Part shown: positions 33,282 through 42,139 of the stretch, piece after piece | How positions within the stretch are numbered: the first letter of the stretch is position 1 | How the letters are laid out: each line of letters starts with the position of its first letter | Source of the DNA: Bacillota bacterium | Lineage (GTDB): Bacteria > Bacillota > Clostridia > Christensenellales > Aristaeellaceae | Assembly: GCA_023398575.1 (NCBI GenBank) | Contig: JAEWSC010000003.1 | Span: 22,072 to 86,071 of the forward strand | Length of the DNA stretch: 64,000 nucleotides | Direction: 5' to 3' | The notes under the pieces: model-generated | The model's database searches: none | The model's input: the letters and a program-made list of their open reading frames with translations, nothing else | Told to the model about the DNA's origin: nothing | Made by a program: the position numbers and the translations under genes

Positions 33282-33310
33282 TTGCAGTTGCGGCCCCTTT
33301 ATGCTAAGAT
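33282..33310 (+). promoter_or_regulatory. Promoter of the GH94 gene
   Basis: TTGCAG (33282-33287), 17-nt spacer, TAAGAT (33305-33310), about 73 nt before the start codon. Confidence 0.5.
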
Positions 33311-33350
33311 AGAAAAAAAGGAACAGAAACCTATATTTTTTTACTCAATC

Positions 33351-33366
33351 TCGAAATCGTTTTCGA
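33351..33366 (+). promoter_or_regulatory. LacI-type operator before the GH94 gene
   Basis: TCGAAATCGTTTTCGA is a 16-nt dyad with CG at its centre (14 of 16 positions symmetric), the usual form of LacI/GalR-family operators. It lies downstream of the putative start of transcription and just before AAGGAGGAG, so a bound repressor would block elongation. No LacI-family gene is in the window. Confidence 0.6.
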
Positions 33367-33383
33367 TTAAAAGGAGGAGCCCT

Positions 33384-35774
33384 ATGCAGTATGGATATTT
33401 TGATGAAAAAGCACGCGAGTATGTGATCACCAATCCGGACACCCCTGCCCCATGGGCCAACTATCTGGGTTCCCCGGAATACGGGGCCATCATCACCGTC
33501 AACGCCGGTGGCTACAGCTTTGTCAAATCTGGTGCGGCGGGACGCATACTGCGCTATACCTTCAATCAATTTGACGAACCGGGCCGCTACCTGTACCTGC
33601 GGGATGACCAGACAGGTGATTTCTGGTCGGCCACCTGGAAGCCGGTCGCCAAGCCGCTGACGGAGTACAAACCAGTCTGCCGCCACGGCACTGCCTATAC
33701 TGCATTTGAAAGCGAATATGCCGGCATACGCACCTGCGCGATATATTATGTGCCCATCGGCGCAGATCATGAGGTATGGCGGCTCACAGTTGAAAATACA
33801 GACTCCAAACCACGAAACATTTCCGCTTTCAGCTATTGCGAATTCACCAATGAAAATAATTACGAGCAGGATATGGTTAACCTGCAGTATACGCAGTTCA
33901 TCAGCCGAACGGAGTTCAAAGGCGATTACATCCTCCAGCACATCAACGAATTCTGTGAGGCGAATGCCAGTGGCTCCAATGGCCGCGAGCGCTTTATCGG
34001 ACTGGTAGGTGCAAGCGTTACCAGTTCAACCGGCCGCCGGGAGGCATTTCTGGGACGCCGCCGTTTCGATGCACCACAAGCGGTGCTGGATGGCCGCCTG
34101 GATAACAGCCAATGCTACAACGGCAATCCCTGCGGCGCGCTGCATGCTGCGCTTACACTTGAGCCTGGAGAAAAGTGCACATTGGTATACTTATTGGGGC
34201 AAAAAAGTGAAAAAGAAGCCCGCGCTCTTATCGACCAATATGCTTCCTCACCTGCCAAAACAGTAGACGCCGAACTGTATTCGTTGAAAACCTATTGGCA
34301 TAAGGAACTTGATAATCTGCATATCACAACACCTGATGAGCGCTTTAACGCAATGGTCAATACCTGGAATGCATTCCAATGCTTCACCACTGTGGTATGG
34401 AGCCGGGCAGCCTCGCTGATGTACTGTGGCCAGCGCAATGGCTATGGCTACCGGGATACCGTGCAGGACATTCAAGGCATTATCCACTTGAATCCCGTAC
34501 TGGCCAAGCAGCGCCTTACCTTTATGCTGTCGGCGCAGGTACACCACGGTGCGGGCCTGCCCCTCGTCAAATACAGTCACAATCCCGGCCATGAAGATAC
34601 TCCCGAGCAGGAAAGCTACGTCAAGGAAACAGGTCACCCTCATTACCGGGCGGACGACGCGCTGTGGCTTTTCCCCACGGTCTACAAGTATGTTGCGGAA
34701 ACCGGTGACACCGCGTACCTAAATGAAGTGATCCCTTTTGCCGACAAAGAGGAAGGTTCGGTGCTCGAGCATTTGCGCCGGGCTATCCATTTTAGCATGA
34801 CGCATCTTGGTCCCCACGGCATGCCGGCCGGCTTGCACGCGGATTGGAACGACTGCCTTCGCTTGGGTGAAAATGGGGAGAGTACCTTTGTGGCGTTCCA
34901 ACTGTACTATGCCATGCAGCTGCTGCTTTTGCTTGACAAAACCAATTCTGATTACACCGCTTATTTGGAGGCGGAAAGTGAAAAGCTGCTATCCATCCTC
35001 AACGCGATATGCTTTGAGGGTGACCGGTTCATCCGCGGCTTTACAGAAGCAGGTGCTGTCATTGGCAGCAAAAAGCACAACGAAGCTGCCATGTGGCTCA
35101 ACCCGCAAAGCTGGGCCGTCATCAGCGGAGGCGCAAAAGGCGCACAGGCCGAGAGCATCATGCAAACCGCCTACGATAAGCTCAACACGCCCTATGGTAT
35201 GCAGCTCATGGCTCCCGCTTACCGGCATGAAGCCTTTGATGGTGCAAGAATGCTGCTTTTTAACCCCGGCACCAAGGAAAACGGCAGCGTTTTCTGCCAG
35301 CCCCAGGGCTGGACTATATTGGCGGAAGCACTGCTGGGTCATGGCAACCGAGCCTTTGAAATATTTACAGAGTCTTCTCCCGCCAGTTTCAATGATAAAG
35401 CTGACCTGCGGGTAATCGAACCATATGTCCACGGGCAGTTTATAGAAGGTTCTGAAAGCCCCTTTGCTGGCCGCGGCCATGTGCACTGGCTCACTGGCAC
35501 CGCCTCCACTGTTATGGTTGGCTGTGTGGAAGGCATACTGGGACTTCGCCCAACACCGGATGGCATTGTGATATCGCCCTCCATCCCCACTGCTTGGTCT
35601 GGCTTTACCATGCGCAAGGTCTTCCGGGGAAAGACGCTGCACATCAAGATAGATAATGCAGCACATAAGGAGAGCGGCGTCACCCGCCTTGTGCTCAATG
35701 GAAAAGAGCGCATTCCTGGTCTGATACGTGCAGATGAGCTTGCAGAGGAAAACGACCTGCTTGTGGTGATGTAA
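33384..35774 (+). CDS. GH94 phosphorylase (cellobiose phosphorylase-like)
   Basis: 796 residues. Splits beta-1,4-glucosides with phosphate to give glucose 1-phosphate and glucose in the cytosol. Family runs include Y-G-Y-F-D at the N-terminus, Y-R-D358-T-V-Q-D362 (substrate site) and H-A-D-W-N-D490-C-L. Asp490 falls at the same number as the catalytic acid known for Cellulomonas (Cellvibrio) gilvus cellobiose phosphorylase. A C-terminal G-R-G-H-V-H-W-L-T-G-T-A-S-T segment closes the phosphate site. Cellobiose is the likeliest substrate, but close relatives use other disaccharides. AAGGAGGAG precedes the ATG. Confidence 0.92.
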   Translation: MQYGYFDEKAREYVITNPDTPAPWANYLGSPEYGAIITVNAGGYSFVKSGAAGRILRYTFNQFDEPGRYLYLRDDQTGDFWSATWKPVAKPLTEYKPVCRHGTAYTAFESEYAGIRTCAIYYVPIGADHEVWRLTVENTDSKPRNISAFSYCEFTNENNYEQDMVNLQYTQFISRTEFKGDYILQHINEFCEANASGSNGRERFIGLVGASVTSSTGRREAFLGRRRFDAPQAVLDGRLDNSQCYNGNPCGALHAALTLEPGEKCTLVYLLGQKSEKEARALIDQYASSPAKTVDAELYSLKTYWHKELDNLHITTPDERFNAMVNTWNAFQCFTTVVWSRAASLMYCGQRNGYGYRDTVQDIQGIIHLNPVLAKQRLTFMLSAQVHHGAGLPLVKYSHNPGHEDTPEQESYVKETGHPHYRADDALWLFPTVYKYVAETGDTAYLNEVIPFADKEEGSVLEHLRRAIHFSMTHLGPHGMPAGLHADWNDCLRLGENGESTFVAFQLYYAMQLLLLLDKTNSDYTAYLEAESEKLLSILNAICFEGDRFIRGFTEAGAVIGSKKHNEAAMWLNPQSWAVISGGAKGAQAESIMQTAYDKLNTPYGMQLMAPAYRHEAFDGARMLLFNPGTKENGSVFCQPQGWTILAEALLGHGNRAFEIFTESSPASFNDKADLRVIEPYVHGQFIEGSESPFAGRGHVHWLTGTASTVMVGCVEGILGLRPTPDGIVISPSIPTAWSGFTMRKVFRGKTLHIKIDNAAHKESGVTRLVLNGKERIPGLIRADELAEENDLLVVM

Positions 35775-35831
35775 GCAGTTAAGCGCCACACACGGCAAAG
35801 CCATCTATCTTCGTGTATTATATATCCAGCC

Positions 35832-35875
35832 AATAATGCCTGCCGCAGCGCTTTGTGCAGCAGGCATTATTTTTG
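35832..35875 (+). terminator. Intrinsic terminator after GH94
   Basis: Perfect 12-bp stem AATAATGCCTGC (35832-35843) / GCAGGCATTATT (35860-35871), followed by a T-run to 35874. Confidence 0.9.
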
Positions 35876-35886
35876 ACATGTTCCCC

Positions 35887-35915
35887 TTGCCTGCGTCCTT
35901 TTATCTCTGTATGAT
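35887..35915 (+). promoter_or_regulatory. Promoter of the EamA-MazG unit
   Basis: TTGCCT (35887-35892), 17-nt spacer, TATGAT (35910-35915), 30 nt before the start codon. Confidence 0.6.
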
Positions 35916-35944
35916 ATAAATGAATGTATGGAGGAATAGCACAA

Positions 35945-36868
35945 ATGAGGCGCAAGGCAATAATTTTTGCAGTCACCACTACTTTTTTATGGTCCGGTTC
36001 TTTTATCCTGAACAAGCTTGCCTTTCAGGGTAATATTGGGCCCTTAACATTATCTGGCCTTCGGTACCTGATTGCATCCTTATTTCTGATTGCACTGGGA
36101 AAGGGGAAACGCCAAAAAGGCGATGAGAAGTTCTCACCATGGCTGATCATTGTTCTCGGTTTATTGGGCTACTCCCTTGCACAGGGCTTACAATACTTAG
36201 GGCAGTCGTATCTTACTCCTACGCAATCCTCTCTGCTCTTGAGTGTTGGAAATACAATGTGTATCATGCTTGCGGACATGGTATGGCTTAGGGAAAATCA
36301 AACCAAACAAGATTTTGTGAAATTGCTGTTCTTGATCGTGGGAATCGCGGTATTCTATTATCCTTGGGGAATCTCAAGCTTCTCAGCCGCTGGAATGATA
36401 TTTATGTTTCTTTCCTCCATTGGCTACGCACTAAACATGACGTTGAATAGACGGCTGCTTACCGGAAAAAAGATCCGTGCCGGGGCACTAGCTGCACAGC
36501 CCATGCTTGTTGGGGCTTTTGTTTTGTTGGCCGCCGGAATTGCGATGGAAGGGATACCGACCATCACATATCAGCTGTTGCTCATACTCGCTTATTTGAG
36601 CTTGGTCAGTGGCGCTTTAGGCTTTTCTCTGTGGACACATAGCCAGAAACATCTGACAGCCTTTGAAAGCAGCAGCATCAATAATTTCATGCTCATTGAA
36701 ATCGCTTTGCTGGACTTGTTTGTGTTCAACCGTTCTTTCAGCGTCCATCAGATCATCGCGATTTTGATCGTGTTTGGCGCCATCCTATCCATTCAGTTCA
36801 AAAAGAAGATACCCTCGCGAGATAAAACATATCAAAGAGAAACTAGTAAACAAGAGGAGTTGCTATGA
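35945..36868 (+). CDS. EamA/DMT-family transporter
   Basis: 307 residues with about ten membrane helices in two EamA halves. F-L-W-S-G-S-F-I-L-N-K-L near the start and L-R-Y-L-I-A-S-L-F-L are typical of this drug/metabolite transporter superfamily. Substrate unknown. The start at 35945 has ATGGAGGA nine nt upstream. It overlaps the next gene by an ATGA junction. Confidence 0.9.
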   Translation: MRRKAIIFAVTTTFLWSGSFILNKLAFQGNIGPLTLSGLRYLIASLFLIALGKGKRQKGDEKFSPWLIIVLGLLGYSLAQGLQYLGQSYLTPTQSSLLLSVGNTMCIMLADMVWLRENQTKQDFVKLLFLIVGIAVFYYPWGISSFSAAGMIFMFLSSIGYALNMTLNRRLLTGKKIRAGALAAQPMLVGAFVLLAAGIAMEGIPTITYQLLLILAYLSLVSGALGFSLWTHSQKHLTAFESSSINNFMLIEIALLDLFVFNRSFSVHQIIAILIVFGAILSIQFKKKIPSRDKTYQRETSKQEELL

Positions 36869-37185
36869 AGCGTATTGTCTACCAAAAGCTTGTCCGAGAT
36901 TTGATCCCTGATATTATTGCGTCATCCGGAAGGCAAGCTGTTACAAAGCTGATTGATCCGAAGGAAAAGGTGCATTATCTTCAGGAAAAGCTTCAGGAAG
37001 AAATGGCTGAATACCTGCAAAGCGAATCCCTGGAAGAACTGGCCGACCTGCTGGAGGTAATGCATGGTTTGGTCGATTGTACAGGATACGCTTGGTATGA
37101 ACTGGAGAATATGCGTCTGAACAAGAAACAACAGCGTGGCGGTTTTGACAAAGGTATTTTGCTGGAAGAAGTCATTGAGGCATAA
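36865..37185 (+). CDS. MazG-like nucleotide pyrophosphohydrolase family protein
   Basis: 106 residues. Begins K-L-V-R-D-L-I-P-D-I-I, the signature of small phosphoribosyl-ATP-pyrophosphohydrolase-like/MazG-fold proteins. E-E-M-A-E-Y and E-E-L-A-D-L-L-E-V form the acidic helix pair that binds magnesium (E-x-x-E and E-x-x-D). It probably hydrolyses a non-canonical NTP; substrate unknown. Translationally coupled to the transporter gene by the ATGA overlap. Confidence 0.82.
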   Translation: MKRIVYQKLVRDLIPDIIASSGRQAVTKLIDPKEKVHYLQEKLQEEMAEYLQSESLEELADLLEVMHGLVDCTGYAWYELENMRLNKKQQRGGFDKGILLEEVIEA

Positions 37186-37268
37186 AGGATAGCAAATGCT
37201 GCAAAACACATCGTCTTGCATACGGTAATAACGCTTAGCTTACTTGAAGTTCAATTCCCCCTTACAAT

Positions 37269-37305
37269 GAAAACGAGCTGCGGAATTACTCCACAGCTCG
37301 TTTTC
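37269..37305. terminator. Bidirectional terminator
   Basis: Perfect 12-bp stem GAAAACGAGCTG (37269-37280) / CAGCTCGTTTTC (37294-37305), with its own A/T ends, between the convergent MazG-like and dacF genes. Confidence 0.85.
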
Positions 37306-37335
37306 TGTATAGGAAACCCCTCATTGTAAAGGTGA

Positions 37336-38493
37336 CTACCGCCAAGTATCCAATATCTTGATAAACCCTTCCAGGAAGCCCGGCAAGCGGACATCTTGAG
37401 CTGCCACACAGTTGAGCCTGGCGATTACCTTGCCGTCCAGTAAAATGCGCACGGTACCCAGCGTATCGCCTTTGAGAACCGGTGCCTGTACCGATTCCGG
37501 AAGCTCTACCTCCATGGCCAGCTGCTTTTCCTGACCGGAGCGCAGCAGCATGGATAGTCCGCTGCCCAGCGCCGTATCTACCATATCCCTTGACCCTCTG
37601 GTTACCGGCACCTGCTGGCCCAGTAGGTCACCCTCCCTGGCGATGGTGATTCTGCGGTAAGTGGCAAAGCCATAATCCAGCATGGCCCTGGCCTCATCAA
37701 ACCGGGTCTGGCTCTTGGGGTTGCCAAGGACCACCGCAACAAGCCGCATGCCATTCTTTTCTGCCGTCGCGCTGACGCAGAACTTGGCTTCGTCTGTAGA
37801 GCCTGTCTTGAATCCGTCGCATCCCTCATAAAAGCGCACCAAGCGGTTGGTATTGGTGAGGTCGGTTACACGGCCGCTGGGGTGCTTTAATGTATCAATC
37901 CATACACTGGCGTATTTATGATAGGATGGATGCTTTCCAATCTCACAGGAGAGCGTCATCACATCCCTGGCGGTGGTATACTGCCCATCCTGCGGAAGAC
38001 CCGTGCAGTTGGCATAGCGGGTATTGGACATACCAAGCTCCGCAGCACGAGCGTTCATGCGATCCACAAAAACAGCTTCCGTGCCGGCAACGTGTTCCGT
38101 CAGGGCTACAGCGGCATCATTGGCGCTGGCCATAATCATCGCCTGCAAAAGCGTCTCTAGTGGATAGGCCGCCCCTGCATCCAGCAATGCTTGGCTACCC
38201 TTCGTCGCGGCGGCATTGGGCGATACAATCACCTGATCGGTAAGCGATACAGTTCCGTTGTTGATATCCTCCAATAAAAGCAGCGCAGTCATTAGCTTGG
38301 TGATAGAGGCGACCTGCCGTTTTTCATCAGCATTCCTTTCAAAGATGATGGTGCCGGTGGATGCTTCCGCCAGCACAGCGGCCGGAGAGGTTAAGGAAAC
38401 GGGTTCCCCCGACTCCAGCGGTGCGGCGCCCGCCGCGGGTATGATCATCAAAACAGCCAACAGTGCCGCAAAAAAGCGCAACCCTTTTCCCAT
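37336..38493 (-). CDS. dacF: D-alanyl-D-alanine carboxypeptidase (DacF-like, PBP5 family)
   Basis: 385 residues. Signal peptide about 1-24. Penicillin-binding motifs in order: S63-I-T-K66, S123-A-N125 and K229-T-G. The C-terminal PBP5_C beta domain and an end helix (F-L-E-G-F-I-K-I-L-D-T-W) for membrane attachment follow. It trims the terminal D-Ala of peptidoglycan stem peptides. DacF-type enzymes work in the forespore in Bacillus, which would fit the ger and tlp genes. The ATG at 38493 is preferred to a TTG 18 nt upstream, since AAGGGG lies seven nt before it. Third gene after deoB and punA. Confidence 0.93.
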   Translation of the reverse strand: MGKGLRFFAALLAVLMIIPAAGAAPLESGEPVSLTSPAAVLAEASTGTIIFERNADEKRQVASITKLMTALLLLEDINNGTVSLTDQVIVSPNAAATKGSQALLDAGAAYPLETLLQAMIMASANDAAVALTEHVAGTEAVFVDRMNARAAELGMSNTRYANCTGLPQDGQYTTARDVMTLSCEIGKHPSYHKYASVWIDTLKHPSGRVTDLTNTNRLVRFYEGCDGFKTGSTDEAKFCVSATAEKNGMRLVAVVLGNPKSQTRFDEARAMLDYGFATYRRITIAREGDLLGQQVPVTRGSRDMVDTALGSGLSMLLRSGQEKQLAMEVELPESVQAPVLKGDTLGTVRILLDGKVIARLNCVAAQDVRLPGFLEGFIKILDTWR

Positions 38494-38604
38494 GTTGTAT
38501 CCCCTTCCCAAGTCCAGCGGTATGCGTTCTTATCATACCCAGAACCGGCCGGGAAAAGGCATGGAATTTTTTGGCTGCGCTCTTGAAAAGTGCTTCTATC
38601 TTGT

Positions 38605-39414
38605 TTACATATCCCGGATTACAGCGTCTACAAGCGCGCGGAAGGTATCCTTCACCCGCTCGCCGGTGGCCATGACCTCCTTGTGGTCAAGAGGAGCCTC
38701 CAAAATGCCTGCCGCCATGTTGGTGATGCAGCTTAAGCCTAGCACACGCATGCCGCAATGCCTGGCAACAATGGTTTCTGGCACAGTAGACATACCCACA
38801 GCATCCGCCCCCATGATTCTAGCCATACGAATTTCTGCAGGCGTTTCAAAGCACGGTCCGTTGAACCAGCAGTACACACCTTTTTGCAACTTGATCCCTA
38901 TTTCGCCAGCCTTTTGGTGGGCCAATGCAGCCAAATCACGGTCATAGGCATAACTCATATCCGGAAATCTTGGCCCGAACTCGTCAAGGTTCGGCCCTCG
39001 AAGGGGATTGCGGCCAGAAAAGTTAATGTAATCAGTAATCTGCATCAGGTCGCCGGCCTGAAAATCAAGATTCACGCCGCCGGCGGCGTTGGTAACGATC
39101 AATGTCTTTACGCCCAGCAGGGACATGACTCGAACAGGCATCGTCACCTCATCCATGTCATATCCCTCATAGGCATGAAAGCGTCCCTGCATCATGCATA
39201 CACCCTTGCCATGCAGCGTACCCGTATGCCACACGCCGGCATGCCCAGGTACAGTGGATTCTGGAAAACCAGGAATATCGGTATATGGCAACGATTCTGC
39301 GTTTTTCAACGCTTTGGCATATTCCCCCAAGCCGCTGCCTAATATAACACCAATTTCCGCACGGCCGCAAGCATCCTCAATCACCCGTGCCGCTTTATGT
39401 ATCTTCTTGAGCAT
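38605..39414 (-). CDS. punA: Purine nucleoside phosphorylase, trimeric type
   Basis: 269 residues. Cleaves inosine and guanosine with phosphate. G-S-G-L-G near residue 26 binds phosphate, G-R-F-H-A-Y-E-G-Y is the family signature, V-T-N-A-A-G-G-V-N holds the base-binding Asn region and G-M-S-T-V-P-E closes the site. GGAGGG precedes the ATG by seven nt. It lies 19 nt after deoB, a standard nucleoside-salvage pair. Confidence 0.95.
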   Translation of the reverse strand: MLKKIHKAARVIEDACGRAEIGVILGSGLGEYAKALKNAESLPYTDIPGFPESTVPGHAGVWHTGTLHGKGVCMMQGRFHAYEGYDMDEVTMPVRVMSLLGVKTLIVTNAAGGVNLDFQAGDLMQITDYINFSGRNPLRGPNLDEFGPRFPDMSYAYDRDLAALAHQKAGEIGIKLQKGVYCWFNGPCFETPAEIRMARIMGADAVGMSTVPETIVARHCGMRVLGLSCITNMAAGILEAPLDHKEVMATGERVKDTFRALVDAVIRDM

Positions 39415-39433
39415 TTTTGTACCCTCCGTTTTC

Positions 39434-40594
39434 TTATAGTATATCCTTCAAAAAAGAAGTGGCCGAAAAACGCTGAGGCAAGCCCAAATACTCCGCAATG
39501 GTGGCGGCAATGTCAGCAAAGGTTTCGCGAACGCCAAGGTTCACCAACTTCTTCATACCCTTGTGCCAGCAGAGGATGGGTACATACTCTCTGGTGTGGT
39601 CCGTTCCAGGAAAGGTCGGGTCTACACCATGATCGGCAGTAATGATCATCAAATCATCTGCCCCCATAAGCGATATCATCTCCGGCAGTTTTTCATCAAA
39701 ATAAGAAAGCGCCTGCGCATAACCCACCGGATCGTTGCGGTGTCCGTAGACCATGTCGGTATCCACCAGGTTGGTAAACAAAAGCCCTGTAAAGTCTTCA
39801 TGCAGATATGACAGCAACGTATCGATGCAGGCAGGATTGCCAGCAGCATGATTGCTTTTTGTCAGCCCTCTATGGTTAAAAATATCCTCAATTTTTCCAA
39901 CGCCCAGCACCTGCATCCCAGCATTCTTCACCGCATCAAGCAGCGTTTCACCGGTGGGGTCCAGGGAGAAATCCCGCCTTCTGGGCGTTCTTGTAAAGCT
40001 TCCCGGCTCTCCCGCAAAGGGCCTGGCAATCACCCGGCCAACGGCATGTTTGCCAATAAGAATACGGCGTGCGGTCTCACACATTTCATACAGCTTCTCC
40101 GGCGGATATACCGATTCGTGGCAGGCAATCTGAAATACGCTGTCCGCAGAGGTATAGACAATTGGATATCCAGTCTTTACATGTTCCTCACCAAGCTCTA
40201 CCAGTATCTCCGTGCCCGAAGCCGGTTTGTTGCCCAACGTCTTTATTCCGATGGCACTTTCAAAAGCATCCATTACCTCCTGTGGGAAGCCCTCTGGGTA
40301 GGTGGGAAAAGGCTGCGCAAGCGTAAGACCGGTCATCTCCCAGTGGCCGGTGGTAGTGTCTTTGCCCGGCGAGCGCTCCATGGCCTTGCCATAAGCGCCT
40401 GTGGCATGGTCATCTTCCGGGTAGCCAGTACTATCTATGTGTCCAAGGCCCATTTTTGCCATATTTGGCAGTGCGGGTTTGGCCGCCGCTACCACATGCG
40501 CCAACGTGTTGGCACCCACATCCCCATACTGCGCGGCATCTGGCAGCGCGCCTACACCAACACCGTCCAGGACGGTTAAAATTACGCGTTTCAT
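39434..40594 (-). CDS. deoB: Phosphopentomutase
   Basis: 386 residues. Interconverts (deoxy)ribose 1- and 5-phosphates, linking punA to the pentose pathway. Alkaline-phosphatase superfamily: D-G-V-G-V-G-A-L-P-D near the start with the metal Asp, the K-D-T-T-T-G-H-W-E nucleophile loop, F-T-N-L-V-D-T-D and T-A-D-H-G-x-D-P with metal ligands. AAAGGAGG precedes the ATG. First gene of deoB-punA-dacF. Confidence 0.96.
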   Translation of the reverse strand: MKRVILTVLDGVGVGALPDAAQYGDVGANTLAHVVAAAKPALPNMAKMGLGHIDSTGYPEDDHATGAYGKAMERSPGKDTTTGHWEMTGLTLAQPFPTYPEGFPQEVMDAFESAIGIKTLGNKPASGTEILVELGEEHVKTGYPIVYTSADSVFQIACHESVYPPEKLYEMCETARRILIGKHAVGRVIARPFAGEPGSFTRTPRRRDFSLDPTGETLLDAVKNAGMQVLGVGKIEDIFNHRGLTKSNHAAGNPACIDTLLSYLHEDFTGLLFTNLVDTDMVYGHRNDPVGYAQALSYFDEKLPEMISLMGADDLMIITADHGVDPTFPGTDHTREYVPILCWHKGMKKLVNLGVRETFADIAATIAEYLGLPQRFSATSFLKDIL

Positions 40595-40698
40595 ATAGTC
40601 CTCCTTTGGTAATTGTACTACCTGTATTTTACACAGAGAAGTAGAGAATGAAAAGGCTTTTGCGGAATTTCAAAGAAAAGCACCAAGCCTGGCAGTAT

Positions 40699-40727
40699 GC
40701 ATAAGCCGCCGTGTTCGCGGAATGCTA
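40699..40727 (+). promoter_or_regulatory. Possible sigma-G promoter of tlp
   Basis: GCATA (40699-40703), 17-nt spacer and AATGCTA (40721-40727) resemble the forespore sigma-G elements (GHATR and CATWHTA, 5 of 7). The match is partial, but it fits the spore role of the gene. Confidence 0.4.
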
Positions 40728-40757
40728 TGCTCAGTATCAACAACAAGGAGGAATCTT

Positions 40758-40982
40758 ATGAAGCACAATCCCGACGACCGCAGGGACAATGTGGATCATA
40801 TTCAAAAGAACATTGATGCTACCATCAAAAACACACGCCTGGCCAACGACATGATCGACAAGACCTCCGACCCCAAAGCCAAGGAAGCACTGATGGATAA
40901 GAACGTGCGCCGGAGTCATGCGCTAGACGATATGCGCCGCGAAATTAAGGATGAAGCAAAGCACCAAACAAAGAAAACATAA
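40758..40982 (+). CDS. tlp: Tlp-like small acid-soluble spore protein
   Basis: 74 residues, highly charged. N-P-D-D-R-R-D-N-V-D-H-I-Q near the start, then K-E-A-L-M-D-K-N-V-R-R and a final R-R-E-I-K-D-E-A match the Tlp family of spore core proteins. AAGGAGGA lies before the ATG at 40758. It is a single gene with its own terminator and probably forespore-expressed. Confidence 0.85.
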   Translation: MKHNPDDRRDNVDHIQKNIDATIKNTRLANDMIDKTSDPKAKEALMDKNVRRSHALDDMRREIKDEAKHQTKKT

Positions 40983-41007
40983 GTCTATCCTCTATTAAGC
41001 TTGCACC

Positions 41008-41034
41008 GAGCGCTGATGCCCTCAGCGCTCTTTT
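41008..41034 (+). terminator. Intrinsic terminator of tlp
   Basis: Perfect 9-bp stem GAGCGCTGA (41008-41016) / TCAGCGCTC (41022-41030), then four T. Confidence 0.8.
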
Positions 41035-41094
41035 CATTGACATTCGTTGTAAGTCATATGATAATAGAGTGAAAAAAATCAAAAGAGGAAACAT

Positions 41095-42060
41095 ATGACA
41101 AGAGCAACAATAGCAACGAAACCGGGCAGGTCAAAACGCAGAAAGCTGCTAACCGTCCTGCCCATCACACTTATTCTCCTGCTGCTGGCTGCACTTATTG
41201 CGATCCCCTTTGGCGTTATGCCAATGTTTCTTGGCCAGCGTTATGAGCAGAAGCAGCATGATGCATCCGACTATGGTATGGATGCTCAGCGTATAACCCT
41301 TACAACCGACGATGGGTTGCAGCTTGCCGCATGGCGTACCCATGCCGAAAAATCCAAGGGCACTGTTATCATCCTGTCCGGTATTCAAAACCCTTCCGTT
41401 ACAGCCTTTTTTGGTTATGCCAAAATGTTTGGGGATAACGGATGGGATTCGCTCCTTATTGAAATGCGTGCCCGCAGCCAAAGCGAAGGCGATGAGATCG
41501 GCTTTGGCATGACAGAGTGGCGCGATGTGAAAGCTGGGGTAGATTACTTGTCCGCCGATGCGGCTGTCAGCCATTTGCCGATCATTGCCATGGGCACCTC
41601 TATGGGAGCTGGAACTGTCATCATTGCAGCGGGTGAAATCCAAAGGATCGATGCCGTTATTTCGGTTTCTGCCTTTTCTTCCTGGCCTGATCTGTTTGTG
41701 GATAACATGGCTATGACTGGCATACCCAAAGCGTTGGGTATCATGGATATTCCTTTTCTACAGTTGTATATGGGCTTTCATTTCGGGTTTGAAGCCCTTG
41801 CCTATTCACCAGTAAACGGCATTGCCAAGCTTGATGACCGGCCAATATTGATGATGCATTCCACGGGCGATACGCAAGTGCCCTACCGGGAGTTTGAGTT
41901 GCTCCTTGATCAAGCAAAAAAGGAAAATATCGACGTGACCACATTTATCCGGGAGGGCGACGAGCATTTCATATGTTATGAGCAATTTGTGAAAACACCA
42001 GCGCTTGATGTAGAATTCAGCCAAGCCATACTCTCGTTTCTTCAAACAATGACTCCGTAA
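41095..42060 (+). CDS. Membrane-anchored alpha/beta hydrolase
   Basis: 321 residues. One N-terminal membrane helix after a basic stretch (about 20-42) anchors an extracytoplasmic hydrolase domain. The nucleophile elbow is G-T-S169-M-G, and late H-S-T-G-D and G-D-E-H supply the likely Asp and His. Similar to YqkD/BAAT-like serine hydrolases; substrate unknown. AGAGGAAA precedes the ATG. Convergent with the chemotaxis region. Confidence 0.85.
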   Translation: MTRATIATKPGRSKRRKLLTVLPITLILLLLAALIAIPFGVMPMFLGQRYEQKQHDASDYGMDAQRITLTTDDGLQLAAWRTHAEKSKGTVIILSGIQNPSVTAFFGYAKMFGDNGWDSLLIEMRARSQSEGDEIGFGMTEWRDVKAGVDYLSADAAVSHLPIIAMGTSMGAGTVIIAAGEIQRIDAVISVSAFSSWPDLFVDNMAMTGIPKALGIMDIPFLQLYMGFHFGFEALAYSPVNGIAKLDDRPILMMHSTGDTQVPYREFELLLDQAKKENIDVTTFIREGDEHFICYEQFVKTPALDVEFSQAILSFLQTMTP

Positions 42061-42081
42061 TCTATGAACTTGAAAAATAAC

Positions 42082-42124
42082 AAACCGGACTGGAGCAGTG
42101 AAGCGTCACATCCAGCCCGGTTTT
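42082..42124. terminator. Bidirectional terminator between hydrolase and MCP1
   Basis: AAACCGGACTGGA (42082-42094) pairs with TCCAGCCCGGTTT (42111-42123), one mismatch, with T after it on the plus strand. Confidence 0.75.
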
Positions 42125-42139
42125 ACTTTCATGGAATAA

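Noticed and set aside
34989..35833. Minus-strand frames over the GH94 gene
   Set aside because: Antisense shadows of a well-supported phosphorylase gene.
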